In this document: piece after piece, positions 54,422 through 62,940 of the stretch | Layout of the letters: each line of letters begins with the position of its first letter | Position numbering within the stretch: position 1 is the stretch's first letter | From: Paenibacillus_E sp052115445 | GTDB lineage: Bacteria > Bacillota > Bacilli > Paenibacillales > NBRC-103111 | Assembly (NCBI RefSeq): GCF_052115445.1 | Contig: NZ_JBFRGR010000003.1 | Span: 124,001 to 188,000, forward strand | Length of the DNA: 64,000 bases | Direction: 5' to 3' | Program-made: the position numbers and the translations under genes | Notes under the pieces: model-generated | Database searches by the model: none | What the model was told of the DNA's origin: nothing | The model's input: only the letters and a program-made list of their open reading frames with translations

Positions 54422-57331
54422 ATGATGTTGACGAATTGGCAGGCAAAGTGGATATGGGGCGAAGGGGAAGAGAGCCCGAGGAATGAATGGAGATGCTTTC
54501 GCAAATCGTTCATGGTTCCAGCTGGTGAAGGTGGAAGTGACGGCTTTTCACTCCGAATTACGGCGGATTCGAGATACGTTCTTTATGTGAATGGCACGCA
54601 AGTCGGGCGGGGTCCGGTTCGTTCTTGGCCTTTTGAACAGTCTTATGATACGTATGAAATTGGACATTTGCTACAACCAGGCGAAAGCAATACGGTAGCC
54701 GTTTTCGTGAACCATTTCGGCGTTGCAACCTTTTACTATGTGCGAGGGCGCGGTGGATTGTTGGCGGAATTGAACGATTCCGAGGGAAATGTGCTCGCGG
54801 CGACGGATGCTACGTGGATCACTTCTTTACATCAGGGGCATCATACCCGCTCATCGCGAGCATCCTGTCAGCACGCCTTTGCGGAATATGTGGATGCATC
54901 CTTATGGGATTCGGCATGGACAGGGCAGGTGTATGACACGGCAGACTGGACGAGTTCCGTTGTGCTCGGCCCTGTCGGCATGGAGCCATGGATCGCTTTA
55001 AAGCCGCGTGACATACCACTGCTGACAGAGGAAATCATTGCACCCGTTCGGGTTGAATCACTTGCGAAGGTAAAGTCATTTCAAGTCACTGCGACCCTTG
55101 ATGTCCGTAACGCTTGGATAGACGGTAGTGAGGATCATGCGAATCGCATTCAATTTCTAGGCTACGCAGCAACCTTGATTCGTTCCACCCAAGCGGGTCA
55201 GGCAACTATAGGGTTCTTGCAAGGTAGGGAGTGTTTAAAGGCACTGTCTCTGAATGGCGAGTGGATCGATAGTGATCAGATGTACGGCTCTGCTCCAGAA
55301 CGCTATGTCGATATCGACCTGCAAGCAGGAGACAATCTGTTGTTCATCGACGTGTCGAGTGATATTCACACGGGTAAGCTCCAAATCGGCTTATATGCGG
55401 AAGAAGACCATGTGGTGTCGTTTCAAGCACCAGTTGCATACAGTGACGAGCTGACTTCGGATTGGCTGCGAATAGGACCATTTGATGCCGTCGAGCTGCT
55501 TGATCATCAACATACACGTGAACTGAATCGGGAGCATCGCACCTATCTGGAGTTCCGCGACAAGGTGAGAAGTGTAGAAGATTTGCGCGCATACCAAGAG
55601 TGGATCAAGCCGATAGATTCTAAATATGTGTCTGAGGTTGATGTGTTCGCTCTGAGTGTTTGGAGAAAAGAAAACATTCGGTACGCTGTTCCTGCCCAAT
55701 TGCAGAATGCGGTCATTCCGCACGCTGAAGCAGCGATTGTACCTGTATTTGAAGGATATGATACCGAGGTACTCTTCGATTTAGGGAAGGAATACTCCGG
55801 TTACTTAGGCTTTGAAGTAGAAGCCGAGGAGGGCGTTGTACTGGATTGGTATGGCTTCGAATATATGTCTGGTGCGTACAGGCAGGATATGTTCGGGCTT
55901 GACCATACGCTCAGATATGTATGTAAGGCTGGCCGTCAGCGTTATGAAACACCGATTCGCCGAGGTTTCCGCTATGTTTCCCTAACTGTACGGGGTGCAC
56001 AGAAACCGATCAAGCTCTACGGCGTCAACATGATACAGAGTAATTACCCTGTAGCGGAAGTAGGACAGTTTACTTGCCCCGATGAACTCCTGAATGATAT
56101 CTGGGAAATCTCCCGGCACACGACGAAGCTATGTATGGAAGATACATTCGTAGACTGTCCGGCATATGAGCAGGTATTCTGGGTGGGGGACAGCCGGAAT
56201 GAGGCGCTTGTCAGCAACTATCTATATGGGGTACAGGATATTCTCAAGCGCTGTTTGAAGCTTGTGCCAGGTTCCAGTCACCAAACCCCGTTATTCGCGG
56301 ACCAAGTACCGAGCGGATGGAGCAGTGTGATCCCGAACTGGACGTTCTTCTGGGCGATTGCCTGTGCGGAATACTATGAACAAACTGCGGATGAAGCATT
56401 TGCTGCAGAGATGTACGGGCATATCCAATTCACCTTGCAACATTATCTAGCGAAGATCGATGATCGGGGTCTCTTTGCTGTCAAAGGCTGGAATCTGCTC
56501 GACTGGTCGCCGATCGATCAACCAAATGACGGCGTTGTGTCTCATCAGAATATGTTTCTCGCGCATACCCTTAGAGTTGGAGCTCGTATGGCTCGCATAT
56601 CGGGGGATCAAGCGGGAGCAGCTTCGTTCGATGAAGCGGCACTAAATCTGGAGACAGCGATCAATGAACATCTCTGGGACGCTGACAAATTGGCGTACAT
56701 CGATTGCATCCACGCCAATGGAAGGCGCTCCGATGTGCTGAGTATGCAAACACATGTTGTAGCTTCCCTAACGGGTGTAGCACAAGGGAACAGGAAAGCG
56801 ATTATTGACAGCTACCTTGTGTCCCCGCCGGACAAATTTGTCCAAATTGGCAGCCCGTTTATGTCGTTCTTCTATTATGAAGCACTAGCTAAATTAGGAG
56901 AAGTCGAACGTGTGCTTGGGGATATTCGTCATAATTACGGTATGATGATTCGCAATGGGGCAACAACTTGTTGGGAACAGTATCCTAATTTTCTTGAAAA
57001 TCGTGCGAATCCCGACATGCTTACGCGCAGCCATTGTCATGCTTGGTCTTCCGCTCCGGCGTACTTCTTGGGAAGGGAAGTGCTTGGCGTACGAAGTCTC
57101 GCACCAGGTTGGACAGAGGTAGAAATTGCGCCTGTACCAAGCGGTTTGACGTGGGCGAAGGGCAGTGTTCCGCATCCTGCTGGGGGAAGAATCGACGTGG
57201 CTTGGACGGTGGACGAATCCACCAAAACGATAGTACTTCACATCAGTTATCCAGAGAGCATAGCTGTTCGTGCTTCCGTGCCTGAAGGCTACACAGGCAT
57301 CATACATGAAACAAAGCTAGCGCTTCTATAG
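54422..57331 (+). CDS. alpha-L-rhamnosidase, GH78 (RhaB-like)
   Basis: A 969-residue cytoplasmic enzyme that releases terminal rhamnose. N-terminal beta-sandwich domains (about 1-500, including W-Q-A-K-W-I-W and the R-Y-V-L-Y-V-N-G carbohydrate-binding stretch) precede the alpha/alpha barrel. The motif D-C-P-A-Y-E-Q-V-F-W-V-G-D places Asp578, Glu583 and Asp590 with the same spacing as Asp567, Glu572 and Asp579 of RhaB from Bacillus sp. GL1, an enzyme of gellan breakdown. ATG at 54422 or 54425 fits AGGAGG upstream. It is transcribed separately from the sulfatase operon, between two terminators. Confidence 0.92.
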   Translation: MMLTNWQAKWIWGEGEESPRNEWRCFRKSFMVPAGEGGSDGFSLRITADSRYVLYVNGTQVGRGPVRSWPFEQSYDTYEIGHLLQPGESNTVAVFVNHFGVATFYYVRGRGGLLAELNDSEGNVLAATDATWITSLHQGHHTRSSRASCQHAFAEYVDASLWDSAWTGQVYDTADWTSSVVLGPVGMEPWIALKPRDIPLLTEEIIAPVRVESLAKVKSFQVTATLDVRNAWIDGSEDHANRIQFLGYAATLIRSTQAGQATIGFLQGRECLKALSLNGEWIDSDQMYGSAPERYVDIDLQAGDNLLFIDVSSDIHTGKLQIGLYAEEDHVVSFQAPVAYSDELTSDWLRIGPFDAVELLDHQHTRELNREHRTYLEFRDKVRSVEDLRAYQEWIKPIDSKYVSEVDVFALSVWRKENIRYAVPAQLQNAVIPHAEAAIVPVFEGYDTEVLFDLGKEYSGYLGFEVEAEEGVVLDWYGFEYMSGAYRQDMFGLDHTLRYVCKAGRQRYETPIRRGFRYVSLTVRGAQKPIKLYGVNMIQSNYPVAEVGQFTCPDELLNDIWEISRHTTKLCMEDTFVDCPAYEQVFWVGDSRNEALVSNYLYGVQDILKRCLKLVPGSSHQTPLFADQVPSGWSSVIPNWTFFWAIACAEYYEQTADEAFAAEMYGHIQFTLQHYLAKIDDRGLFAVKGWNLLDWSPIDQPNDGVVSHQNMFLAHTLRVGARMARISGDQAGAASFDEAALNLETAINEHLWDADKLAYIDCIHANGRRSDVLSMQTHVVASLTGVAQGNRKAIIDSYLVSPPDKFVQIGSPFMSFFYYEALAKLGEVERVLGDIRHNYGMMIRNGATTCWEQYPNFLENRANPDMLTRSHCHAWSSAPAYFLGREVLGVRSLAPGWTEVEIAPVPSGLTWAKGSVPHPAGGRIDVAWTVDESTKTIVLHISYPESIAVRASVPEGYTGIIHETKLALL

Positions 57332-57341
57332 CAGGCAAGGG

Positions 57342-57382
57342 GTTGTCTCCTATGTATATTACATAGGGACAGCTCTTTTTTT
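57342..57382 (+). terminator. terminator after the rhamnosidase gene
   Basis: GTTGTC and CCTATGT pair with ACATAGG and GACAGC with a single bulged T, followed by a T tract. Confidence 0.85.
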
Positions 57383-57531
57383 GACTAAACTTTAATGCTT
57401 CGCAAATGTTAAGAAAATAAGAGCGTTGTGGCGGGAGGGCTTCTGGTGTATCAGCACTTGTCATGAAAACACTAGAATTGGTAGAATTAAATATAGAATA
57501 ATTTCCCTATAAAAGATTTAAAGGAGCCAGA

Positions 57532-58800
57532 ATGAAATCTCCGATTTATCGAAATAACGAAGCACAGATTAATTCGGCCAACCAAGAAAACATTGTGCGG
57601 AGAAACATGACATCAAGAGGACCTGCCTCCCACATCCATCACCTGCAGAGAACGATTGGGAACAGGGCAGTTACTCAAATGATGAGATCAGATGTGATAC
57701 AACGTCAACCATCAGAGACATTACTGCCCAGCGATGTTGGGCAGTGGTATGTCGTGACACTGCCATTTGGCAACCCGAATACAATGATTGGTACGTATTT
57801 GGGGACAGATGCTCGCGGGCATTGGTTCCGAGGACATAATAAAAATAATCGAGAGTACCATTTCTGTATTATTAGGGGTAATGTGGAACGGACGATGAAT
57901 CCGGGCTGGGGTGGATCAGCGGGATATGGCGAAGAAGAAATGGATCTAGAAGATGAGATAGACAAGCGTCCATCTAGACCCAATTTGCATACAGAGGATG
58001 CAATGAAAAGTTATGCAGGTCATGTTAAAGGCGTTCAAAGTGATTGGAGAGCGATGAATGCCCAAACAAGGGCTGCAAAATTAGTAGAGGGTATAGAGCC
58101 GATGTTTGCGAGCAGCGGAGTTCCAGTGCCGACATTACGTGTAATTCCGAAAGGAACTGCCCAGAATGGCAACTTCGACTCGACAACATGGTCGGCTGGC
58201 ATTTCTGAGGAAACATTAGAGAAGGAGCCTGAAAAGGCGGCTTCTACGCTATACCATGAAGCGAGGCATGGTGAGCAATATTTCCTTATTGCTCGATATA
58301 TACACGCGCAAAAATTACCGGATCCGCCATATAAACAAATTCCTGATCATGTTTTGATCGCGGCGGCTGATGCCAATGCTAGATCGAAGCTGACTGAGGA
58401 AGAAAATGTGGCTGCACAACGCTATCATACGAGTATTTTCGGTAGTGGCGCGAAAGAAAGAAATAATATTCTGAAGCGTACACAGATTTATACACAACAG
58501 GCTTTTATCTTAGCAGCTCAAACATATTTTGATGCTAATAAGCAGGTAGAAACATTGCGAGAGGAATTTCGGAAACTAAAAGAGACATTCGATAAGAGCA
58601 AAAATGAGGAGGACAGGCAAATTGCTAAACTTAAACAAACGGAATTATTGAGTAAAAGATCAGAACTACCAGCACTCAAAGAAATTGCTGAAGAAAAAAA
58701 ACAACAATTTGAACGTACACTGGCAGAGTATAAAAACCTACCCGAGGAAGCAGATGCTTTTGCCGTGCAAGCGCAAGTCGATCAATGGCTTAGCAAATGA
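57532..58800 (+). CDS. DUF4157/eCIS-cargo-like protein with HExxH-type motif
   Basis: A 422-residue protein of unusual type. Residues 38-47 read L-Q-R-T-I-G-N-R-A-V, a leader motif widespread in DUF4157-associated proteins and cargo of extracellular contractile injection systems. Residues about 68-120 are beta-rich. Residues about 150-260 hold H-E-A-R-H-G-E-Q (His242, Glu243, His246), a zinc-metallopeptidase-like site. The C-terminal 130 residues are a charged coiled coil. There is no signal peptide. AAAGGAG precedes the ATG. No injection-system genes and no obvious immunity gene are in the window. A toxin or effector role is inference. Confidence 0.7.
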   Translation: MKSPIYRNNEAQINSANQENIVRRNMTSRGPASHIHHLQRTIGNRAVTQMMRSDVIQRQPSETLLPSDVGQWYVVTLPFGNPNTMIGTYLGTDARGHWFRGHNKNNREYHFCIIRGNVERTMNPGWGGSAGYGEEEMDLEDEIDKRPSRPNLHTEDAMKSYAGHVKGVQSDWRAMNAQTRAAKLVEGIEPMFASSGVPVPTLRVIPKGTAQNGNFDSTTWSAGISEETLEKEPEKAASTLYHEARHGEQYFLIARYIHAQKLPDPPYKQIPDHVLIAAADANARSKLTEEENVAAQRYHTSIFGSGAKERNNILKRTQIYTQQAFILAAQTYFDANKQVETLREEFRKLKETFDKSKNEEDRQIAKLKQTELLSKRSELPALKEIAEEKKQQFERTLAEYKNLPEEADAFAVQAQVDQWLSK

Positions 58801-58823
58801 TTGATACAGAAAATAAATGTGGT

Positions 58824-59033
58824 TTACTTTTTTATCTCCGTCTCCGTTTTCTCAAAAATGATATAGTTGCCGTAAAGTTCTTCTAACGCAACACCCACAT
58901 GTTTGTGAGACTTTTGACCTTTCAAATCTGATTTTGCACCGTCACGTAGAGATCTTGCTCTCATGGAAGAAGCGACAACTAGCGAATACTTGCTACCAAT
59001 TTCAAGTAGCTTATCAATTGAAGGATATAACAT
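58824..59033 (-). CDS. rpoZ: RNA polymerase omega subunit homologue
   Basis: A 69-residue protein that aligns end to end with Bacillus RpoZ: M-L-x-P-S-I-D at the start, S-K-Y-S-L-V, a conserved R-A-R, S-H-K-H-V-G-V-A-L-E-E-L and a C-terminal F-E-K. The omega subunit helps assemble RNA polymerase. The usual rpoZ sits between gmk and coaBC; this copy stands alone, convergent with the effector-like gene, and is probably a second, divergent copy. A GAGG 8-9 bp before the ATG supports the start. Confidence 0.8.
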   Translation of the reverse strand: MLYPSIDKLLEIGSKYSLVVASSMRARSLRDGAKSDLKGQKSHKHVGVALEELYGNYIIFEKTETEIKK

Positions 59034-59248
59034 TCAATCTACCTCATCCATTGTTCGATTTTTTCGCTTCATTAAATCATTATGTCCTCTTTATTAGCTA
59101 TTTAACTTCCTTTTTCAAATTCGAAGGGGTGTGTTATTTTCAGAAAATTCAAAATTCTTTCTATTATCACTATAACATGACCATTTTTTCTTGTCAATTT
59201 GTTGACTCTCCAATCCACACCCTGTATATTTATGGAGGAGGTGTATGT

Positions 59249-59533
59249 GTGTCAGTCATACGCAGTAAACTAAAAGAAGTCATGGAAAATCATGATCCTA
59301 AATTATCGATACGTAGGCTTGCAAAAGAGATTAACTACCACTTTGACTCCGTTCGTCGTATGTATAAGGATGAGATGGTACAGTATCCTAGGGAATTATT
59401 GCTAAAGCTTTGTCTGTATTTTAATGTCCAGCCTGGGCAGCTCATTGGCATCGAAATGGATGAGGAAAGTGATTGGACGATAGATGCATCAATGGATTAT
59501 CAAGAGGACGTCAATGACATGGAAATCGATTAA
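59249..59533 (+). CDS. small Xre-type HTH regulator
   Basis: A 94-residue DNA-binding protein of the Cro/C1 (HTH_26) type: I-R-S-K-L-K-E-V-M at the start, L-S-I-R-R-L-A-K-E-I-N-Y-H as the helix-turn-helix, and L-C-L-Y-F-N-V-Q-P-G-Q-L-I-G-I as the final helix. An acidic tail follows. The GTG at 59249 has GGAGGAGG about 7 bp upstream; the open frame continues leftward but without family sequence. It is divergent from the rpoZ homologue and may regulate this accessory cluster. Confidence 0.78.
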   Translation: MSVIRSKLKEVMENHDPKLSIRRLAKEINYHFDSVRRMYKDEMVQYPRELLLKLCLYFNVQPGQLIGIEMDEESDWTIDASMDYQEDVNDMEID

Positions 59534-59638
59534 AACGGAGAGTTGCAAACAGCTTCTGGAAACGTTTTATGATAACCCTTCGCGATGTATACAATATAAT
59601 GGCCCNGTTTCAGTACGACAGGGAGGAAGTCATATTAG

Positions 59639-59686
59639 GAAGAGTTGAGGAACGGGATAGTGAGTTCTCTCAAGTCTTCTTTTTTA
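59639..59686 (+). terminator. terminator between the HTH gene and the L25 homologue
   Basis: GAAGA and TTGAG pair with CTCAA and TCTTC around a loop, with one G-G mismatch, followed by TTTTTT. A TATAAT-like box lies at about 59594-59600 upstream, so a short RNA could end here. Base 59606 is ambiguous. Confidence 0.65.
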
Positions 59687-59712
59687 TATGCAAGTCATTG
59701 ATTTATTAAAGT

Positions 59713-59764
59713 TTGACTAGATTTTATGGTCATGGTATAATCATTTTGACAAGAATTTATGGTC
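59713..59764 (+). promoter_or_regulatory. sigma-A promoter of the L25 homologue, overlapping a direct repeat
   Basis: TTGACT (59713-59718), a 17-bp spacer and TATAAT (59736-59741) form a near-consensus promoter. The stretch around the -35 recurs about 32 bp later with few changes: TTGACTAGATTTTATGGTCA and TTGACAAGAATTTATGGTCA. The repeat could be an operator or a second -35. Confidence 0.75.
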
Positions 59765-59786
59765 AAAGAGAGCAGGAAACAAACAA

Positions 59787-60356
59787 ATGAGTAAATTTAT
59801 TCAATTGAACAAGCGCACTGGTGAAACAAAGTCCCACATGAATCAAGCAAGAAAACAGGGGCGCATCCCGGCTGTGTTGTATGGGATTGGTAAAGATACT
59901 TTGTCTGTAGAAGTAAATGAAAAAGAAATGTTGGATATTTTGAAAAAACATCCACGAGCTATCCTACAAGGCAATACATCCGATGAGAAAGTAATTCCAG
60001 TTATTGTTCAGAGCGTCCAAAAGGATGCGATGTCGGGCAATCTGCTGCATATCGACTTTCATCATGTGAATATGACTGAAATTATGGATAGCAAAGTTAC
60101 TATCCAGTTTTCTGGAGAGGCAATCGGGGTTAAATCCGGTGGGGTTCTGCAGATCGAAATCTATGAAGTAGAAGTGCGTTGTATGCCTGGTGATTTGCCG
60201 ACTTCCATGGAAGTGGATATCAGTGGCCTTGATACTGGCGACAAGCTTCTCGTTTCCGACCTAATCTTCAAGGATGGCATTGAAGTGTTGACGGATGCGA
60301 ATACGGTTATGATTCAAATCAAAACCGTGCATGAAGAAGTCGAAGCAACAGCCTAG
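59787..60356 (+). CDS. ctc: ribosomal protein L25 / general stress protein Ctc
   Basis: A 189-residue L25 of the long (TL5/Ctc) type. The N-terminal 5S rRNA-binding domain has A-R-K-Q-G-R-I-P-A-V-L-Y-G and H-I-D-F-H-H-V; the C-terminal domain follows from about residue 100 with G-V-K-S-G-G-V-L-Q. It binds 5S rRNA in the large subunit and is often stress-induced. Its usual place is beside pth/spoVC, so this isolated gene is perhaps a second copy. A consensus sigma-A promoter and a strong terminator make it monocistronic. Confidence 0.92.
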   Translation: MSKFIQLNKRTGETKSHMNQARKQGRIPAVLYGIGKDTLSVEVNEKEMLDILKKHPRAILQGNTSDEKVIPVIVQSVQKDAMSGNLLHIDFHHVNMTEIMDSKVTIQFSGEAIGVKSGGVLQIEIYEVEVRCMPGDLPTSMEVDISGLDTGDKLLVSDLIFKDGIEVLTDANTVMIQIKTVHEEVEATA

Positions 60357-60368
60357 AAATAAATCTTC

Positions 60369-60431
60369 CCCTTACGGCGGAGAGTATTTGAGCTCATGAG
60401 CTTAGATACTGCCTACTGTAAGGGTTTTTTT
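60369..60431 (+). terminator. terminator after the L25 homologue
   Basis: CCCTTAC pairs with GTAAGGG around an inner helix (AGTAT with ATACT and a self-complementary AGCTCATGAGCT), followed by seven T residues. Confidence 0.88.
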
Positions 60432-60534
60432 ATCGTGAGTCAATTAAGGCTGAAGAACCAAGCAAGTCAACATAGGCATCCCTAAGCAATTGCCGCGTGC
60501 GGAGTTTGCGGGGATCTACTCGTAAAGAATACAT

Positions 60535-61344
60535 TTATTCCAATATCTCTGGATGAGACCATTGAGTAGGAGTAAGCTTACCAGCGCTTGAGCCCGCATC
60601 GACTGTGATTGCTGAACCACTAATGTAACGTGCCAAATCTGAGGCTAAAAATAAGGCTAAATGTGCCACTTCTGTAGGATCTCCTAATCTTCCATTCGGG
60701 GATAATAACTTTGCATATTGTTGAATAACTTCTTCAGGTGCATCTCCCCAAATTGAAGTCTTGATTGTGCCGGGACAAATCGCATTGACTGTAATATTGT
60801 AAGGTGCATAATCGAGTGCTGCACTCTTGGTAAGACCTACAACACCATGCTTGGCCGAAGTATAAATAGCCATGGAACTATTACCTAACAAACCAGCTAA
60901 AGATGCAACATTGACTACGAATCCTGATGGTGATTTGGACTTGAGGATCGCCTCGATTCCAAACTTCATTCCCAGAAAGACACCCTTTAGGTCAATAGAT
61001 GTTAACCTATCAAACTCAGATATTGAATATTCATGAGTCGGCCTACTCTCGGCGCTGATTCCGGCATTATTTACAATACCGTCTAGACGGCCATAGGTTT
61101 CAATAGCAAAGTCGATCATTGCTCTTACATCTTCCTCTTGACTGACATCCGTTTGAAAGAAAGAGGCCTCTCCACCTGTAGCTTTAATTTCTTCTACTAC
61201 CTTAGAACCCTTTTCGGCATTAATATCCGATACAATGACCTTCATCCCATTTTCTGCATAGCACATAGCAATTGCCTTGCCAAGGCCATCTGAAGCGCCA
61301 GTAACAATGGCTACTTTGTTTTGTACACTAGTGAAGTCTGTCAT
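60535..61344 (-). CDS. short-chain dehydrogenase/reductase
   Basis: A 269-residue NAD(P)-dependent oxidoreductase of the classical SDR family: T-G-A-S-D-G-L-G cofactor motif, N-N-A-G, catalytic Ser in N-V-A-S-L-A-G and Y-T-S-A-K. The acidic D-I-N after beta-2 favours NAD. AGGAGG lies 9 bp before the ATG at 61344. It is divergent from the GH1 gene, and both have the same operator in mirror orientation. The substrate is probably a sugar or sugar derivative, by context. Confidence 0.88.
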   Translation of the reverse strand: MTDFTSVQNKVAIVTGASDGLGKAIAMCYAENGMKVIVSDINAEKGSKVVEEIKATGGEASFFQTDVSQEEDVRAMIDFAIETYGRLDGIVNNAGISAESRPTHEYSISEFDRLTSIDLKGVFLGMKFGIEAILKSKSPSGFVVNVASLAGLLGNSSMAIYTSAKHGVVGLTKSAALDYAPYNITVNAICPGTIKTSIWGDAPEEVIQQYAKLLSPNGRLGDPTEVAHLALFLASDLARYISGSAITVDAGSSAGKLTPTQWSHPEILE

Positions 61345-61434
61345 GAATAAAATCCTCCTAAGATTCAAGTAGATTTAGTAATTCGGGTTTCTCAGTATAA
61401 CTTTTCAGTTTAACTTTACGTTAATCGATGTTTC

Positions 61435-61454
61435 TTCACTAACGTTTTGACGAC
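61435..61454 (-). promoter_or_regulatory. GTCGT operator, copy 1 (upstream of the SDR)
   Basis: TTCACTAACGTTTTGACGAC is the exact reverse complement of the element at 61542-61561. It lies 90-110 bp before the SDR start, facing that gene. The second half-site, 22 bp further, is only weakly kept. Confidence 0.7.
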
Positions 61455-61540
61455 ATCATAATGGTACTCAAACGACTATTCTAATAAATATTTTTCATTG
61501 TAGAGGCCTAGCGTTTAGGTCTCCTTTTTCGTTTTTAGAA

Positions 61541-61580
61541 AGTCGTCAAAACGTTAGTGAAGAGTCGTTGGATTGTTAGT
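61541..61580 (+). promoter_or_regulatory. GTCGT operator, copy 2 (upstream of GH1)
   Basis: Two direct half-sites 22 bp apart: AGTCGTCAAAACGTTAGT (61541) and AGTCGTTGGATTGTTAGT (61563). A TATAAA-like -10 follows at 61598. Two-turn direct repeats next to a -35 suit an AraC-type or YesN-type activator. Confidence 0.75.
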
Positions 61581-61644
61581 TGCCGCTATAAGATCCTTAT
61601 AAAATGAGATTGCAGCAATTAATCGAAATTGAGGAGGAGCAAAC

Positions 61645-62922
61645 ATGGCACGTTTTCCAGAAGGCTTTTTATGGGGGGCATCCACTGCAGCACATCAGGT
61701 GGAAGGCAATAATACGAATTCTGATTTTTGGCTGATGGAAAACTTGGAGGGCTCGGTGTTCAAGGAACCATCAGGCAGCGCAGTAGACCACTATAAGCGA
61801 TTTAAAAGTGATATTGCTGAGATGGCTAGATTGGGATTGAATTCCTATAGATTCTCCATTGAATGGGCTCGAATTGAACCAGAAGAGGGACGATTTGAAG
61901 CGTCAGAGATCGAACATTATCGGGAAGTTCTACTCGCGTGTAAAGAAAATAACATAACTCCGATTGTGACTCTCCATCATTTCAGCTCACCACAATGGCT
62001 CATTAGTCTAGGGGGTTGGGAGTCGACGGATACGCCTGCCCGTTTTGCACGATATTGTACCCATGTCATGCGTGAATTAGGCGAGTTGATCCCCTATGTA
62101 TGCACAATTAATGAGGCGAATATCTCCATTGGGATTAAGAAGATTATGAAGCGATACGCAATGAAGTCTGGTTCTCCTGGTGCACAAGTCGGCATGAATA
62201 TGGAGAACATGGCAGAGAAAATGCAAAAATACTTTACGGGATTAAGTAAATCATTTGGAGTCCCTCCTACCGAAGTTCACTCGTTTTTAGCTCCACGTTC
62301 GGAGGAAGGCTTGGCAGTTATTTTTGGGGCGCATGTGGAAGCAAGAGCAGCTATTCGGCAGATTAGTCCGCAAACCAAAGTAGGAGTTACCTTGTCACTC
62401 TACGACATCCAAAGTGTTCCTGGCGGTGAAGAAAATGCGAGGGATGCATGGCAAGAGGAATTTGTTCAATTTGTTCCATACCTGAATGATGATGACTTTT
62501 TCGGGTTACAAAACTATACGCGTGCTGTATATGGACCGGATGGTCTTCTTCCCATACCTGAAGATGCAGAGACGACACAGATGGGGAACGAATTTTACCC
62601 GGAGGCACTTGGGGCAGTTGTTCGTTATGTAAGTAAGCATCTTAAAATGCCGATTATGATTACTGAAAATGGTATAGGAACGGATGATGATACGCGACGT
62701 GTTGCTTTCATTAATCAAGCTCTGAAAGGTGTCCAAGATTGTATTGCGGACGGATTCCAAGTTTTGGGCTATATGCATTGGTCCTTGATGGATAATTTTG
62801 AGTGGCAGCTTGGGTTCTCCAAGACTTTCGGATTAATTGAAGTGGACCGTAATACACAGGAGCGTACCACGAAGCCTAGTGGTATTCATCTTGGAAACAT
62901 CGCTAAAGAAAACGCAATCTAA
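61645..62922 (+). CDS. glycoside hydrolase family 1 (beta-glucosidase-like)
   Basis: A 425-residue cytoplasmic (beta/alpha)8 enzyme. It has F-L-W-G-A-S-T-A-A-H-Q-V-E-G at the start, acid/base Glu157 in T-I-N-E-A-N (most GH1 have N-E-P) and nucleophile Glu341 in I-T-E-N-G. The late W-S-L-M-D-N-F-E-W is the aglycone/glycone site. There is no phosphate-binding loop to suggest a 6-phospho substrate. GGAGGAG precedes the ATG. It is followed 18 bp later by an SDR gene. Confidence 0.9.
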   Translation: MARFPEGFLWGASTAAHQVEGNNTNSDFWLMENLEGSVFKEPSGSAVDHYKRFKSDIAEMARLGLNSYRFSIEWARIEPEEGRFEASEIEHYREVLLACKENNITPIVTLHHFSSPQWLISLGGWESTDTPARFARYCTHVMRELGELIPYVCTINEANISIGIKKIMKRYAMKSGSPGAQVGMNMENMAEKMQKYFTGLSKSFGVPPTEVHSFLAPRSEEGLAVIFGAHVEARAAIRQISPQTKVGVTLSLYDIQSVPGGEENARDAWQEEFVQFVPYLNDDDFFGLQNYTRAVYGPDGLLPIPEDAETTQMGNEFYPEALGAVVRYVSKHLKMPIMITENGIGTDDDTRRVAFINQALKGVQDCIADGFQVLGYMHWSLMDNFEWQLGFSKTFGLIEVDRNTQERTTKPSGIHLGNIAKENAI

Positions 62923-62940
62923 AAAGAGGAGGAAGGGGAA

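Noticed and set aside
41254..57331. Straight assignment as a chondroitin sulfate locus
   Set aside because: The PL8 lyase and sulfatases fit, but the rhamnosidase does not, so the substrate is left open.
58934..59248. Extended N-terminus of the HTH regulator
   Set aside because: The upstream residues do not fit the family, overlap the antisense rpoZ homologue, and GGAGGAGG favours the GTG at 59249.
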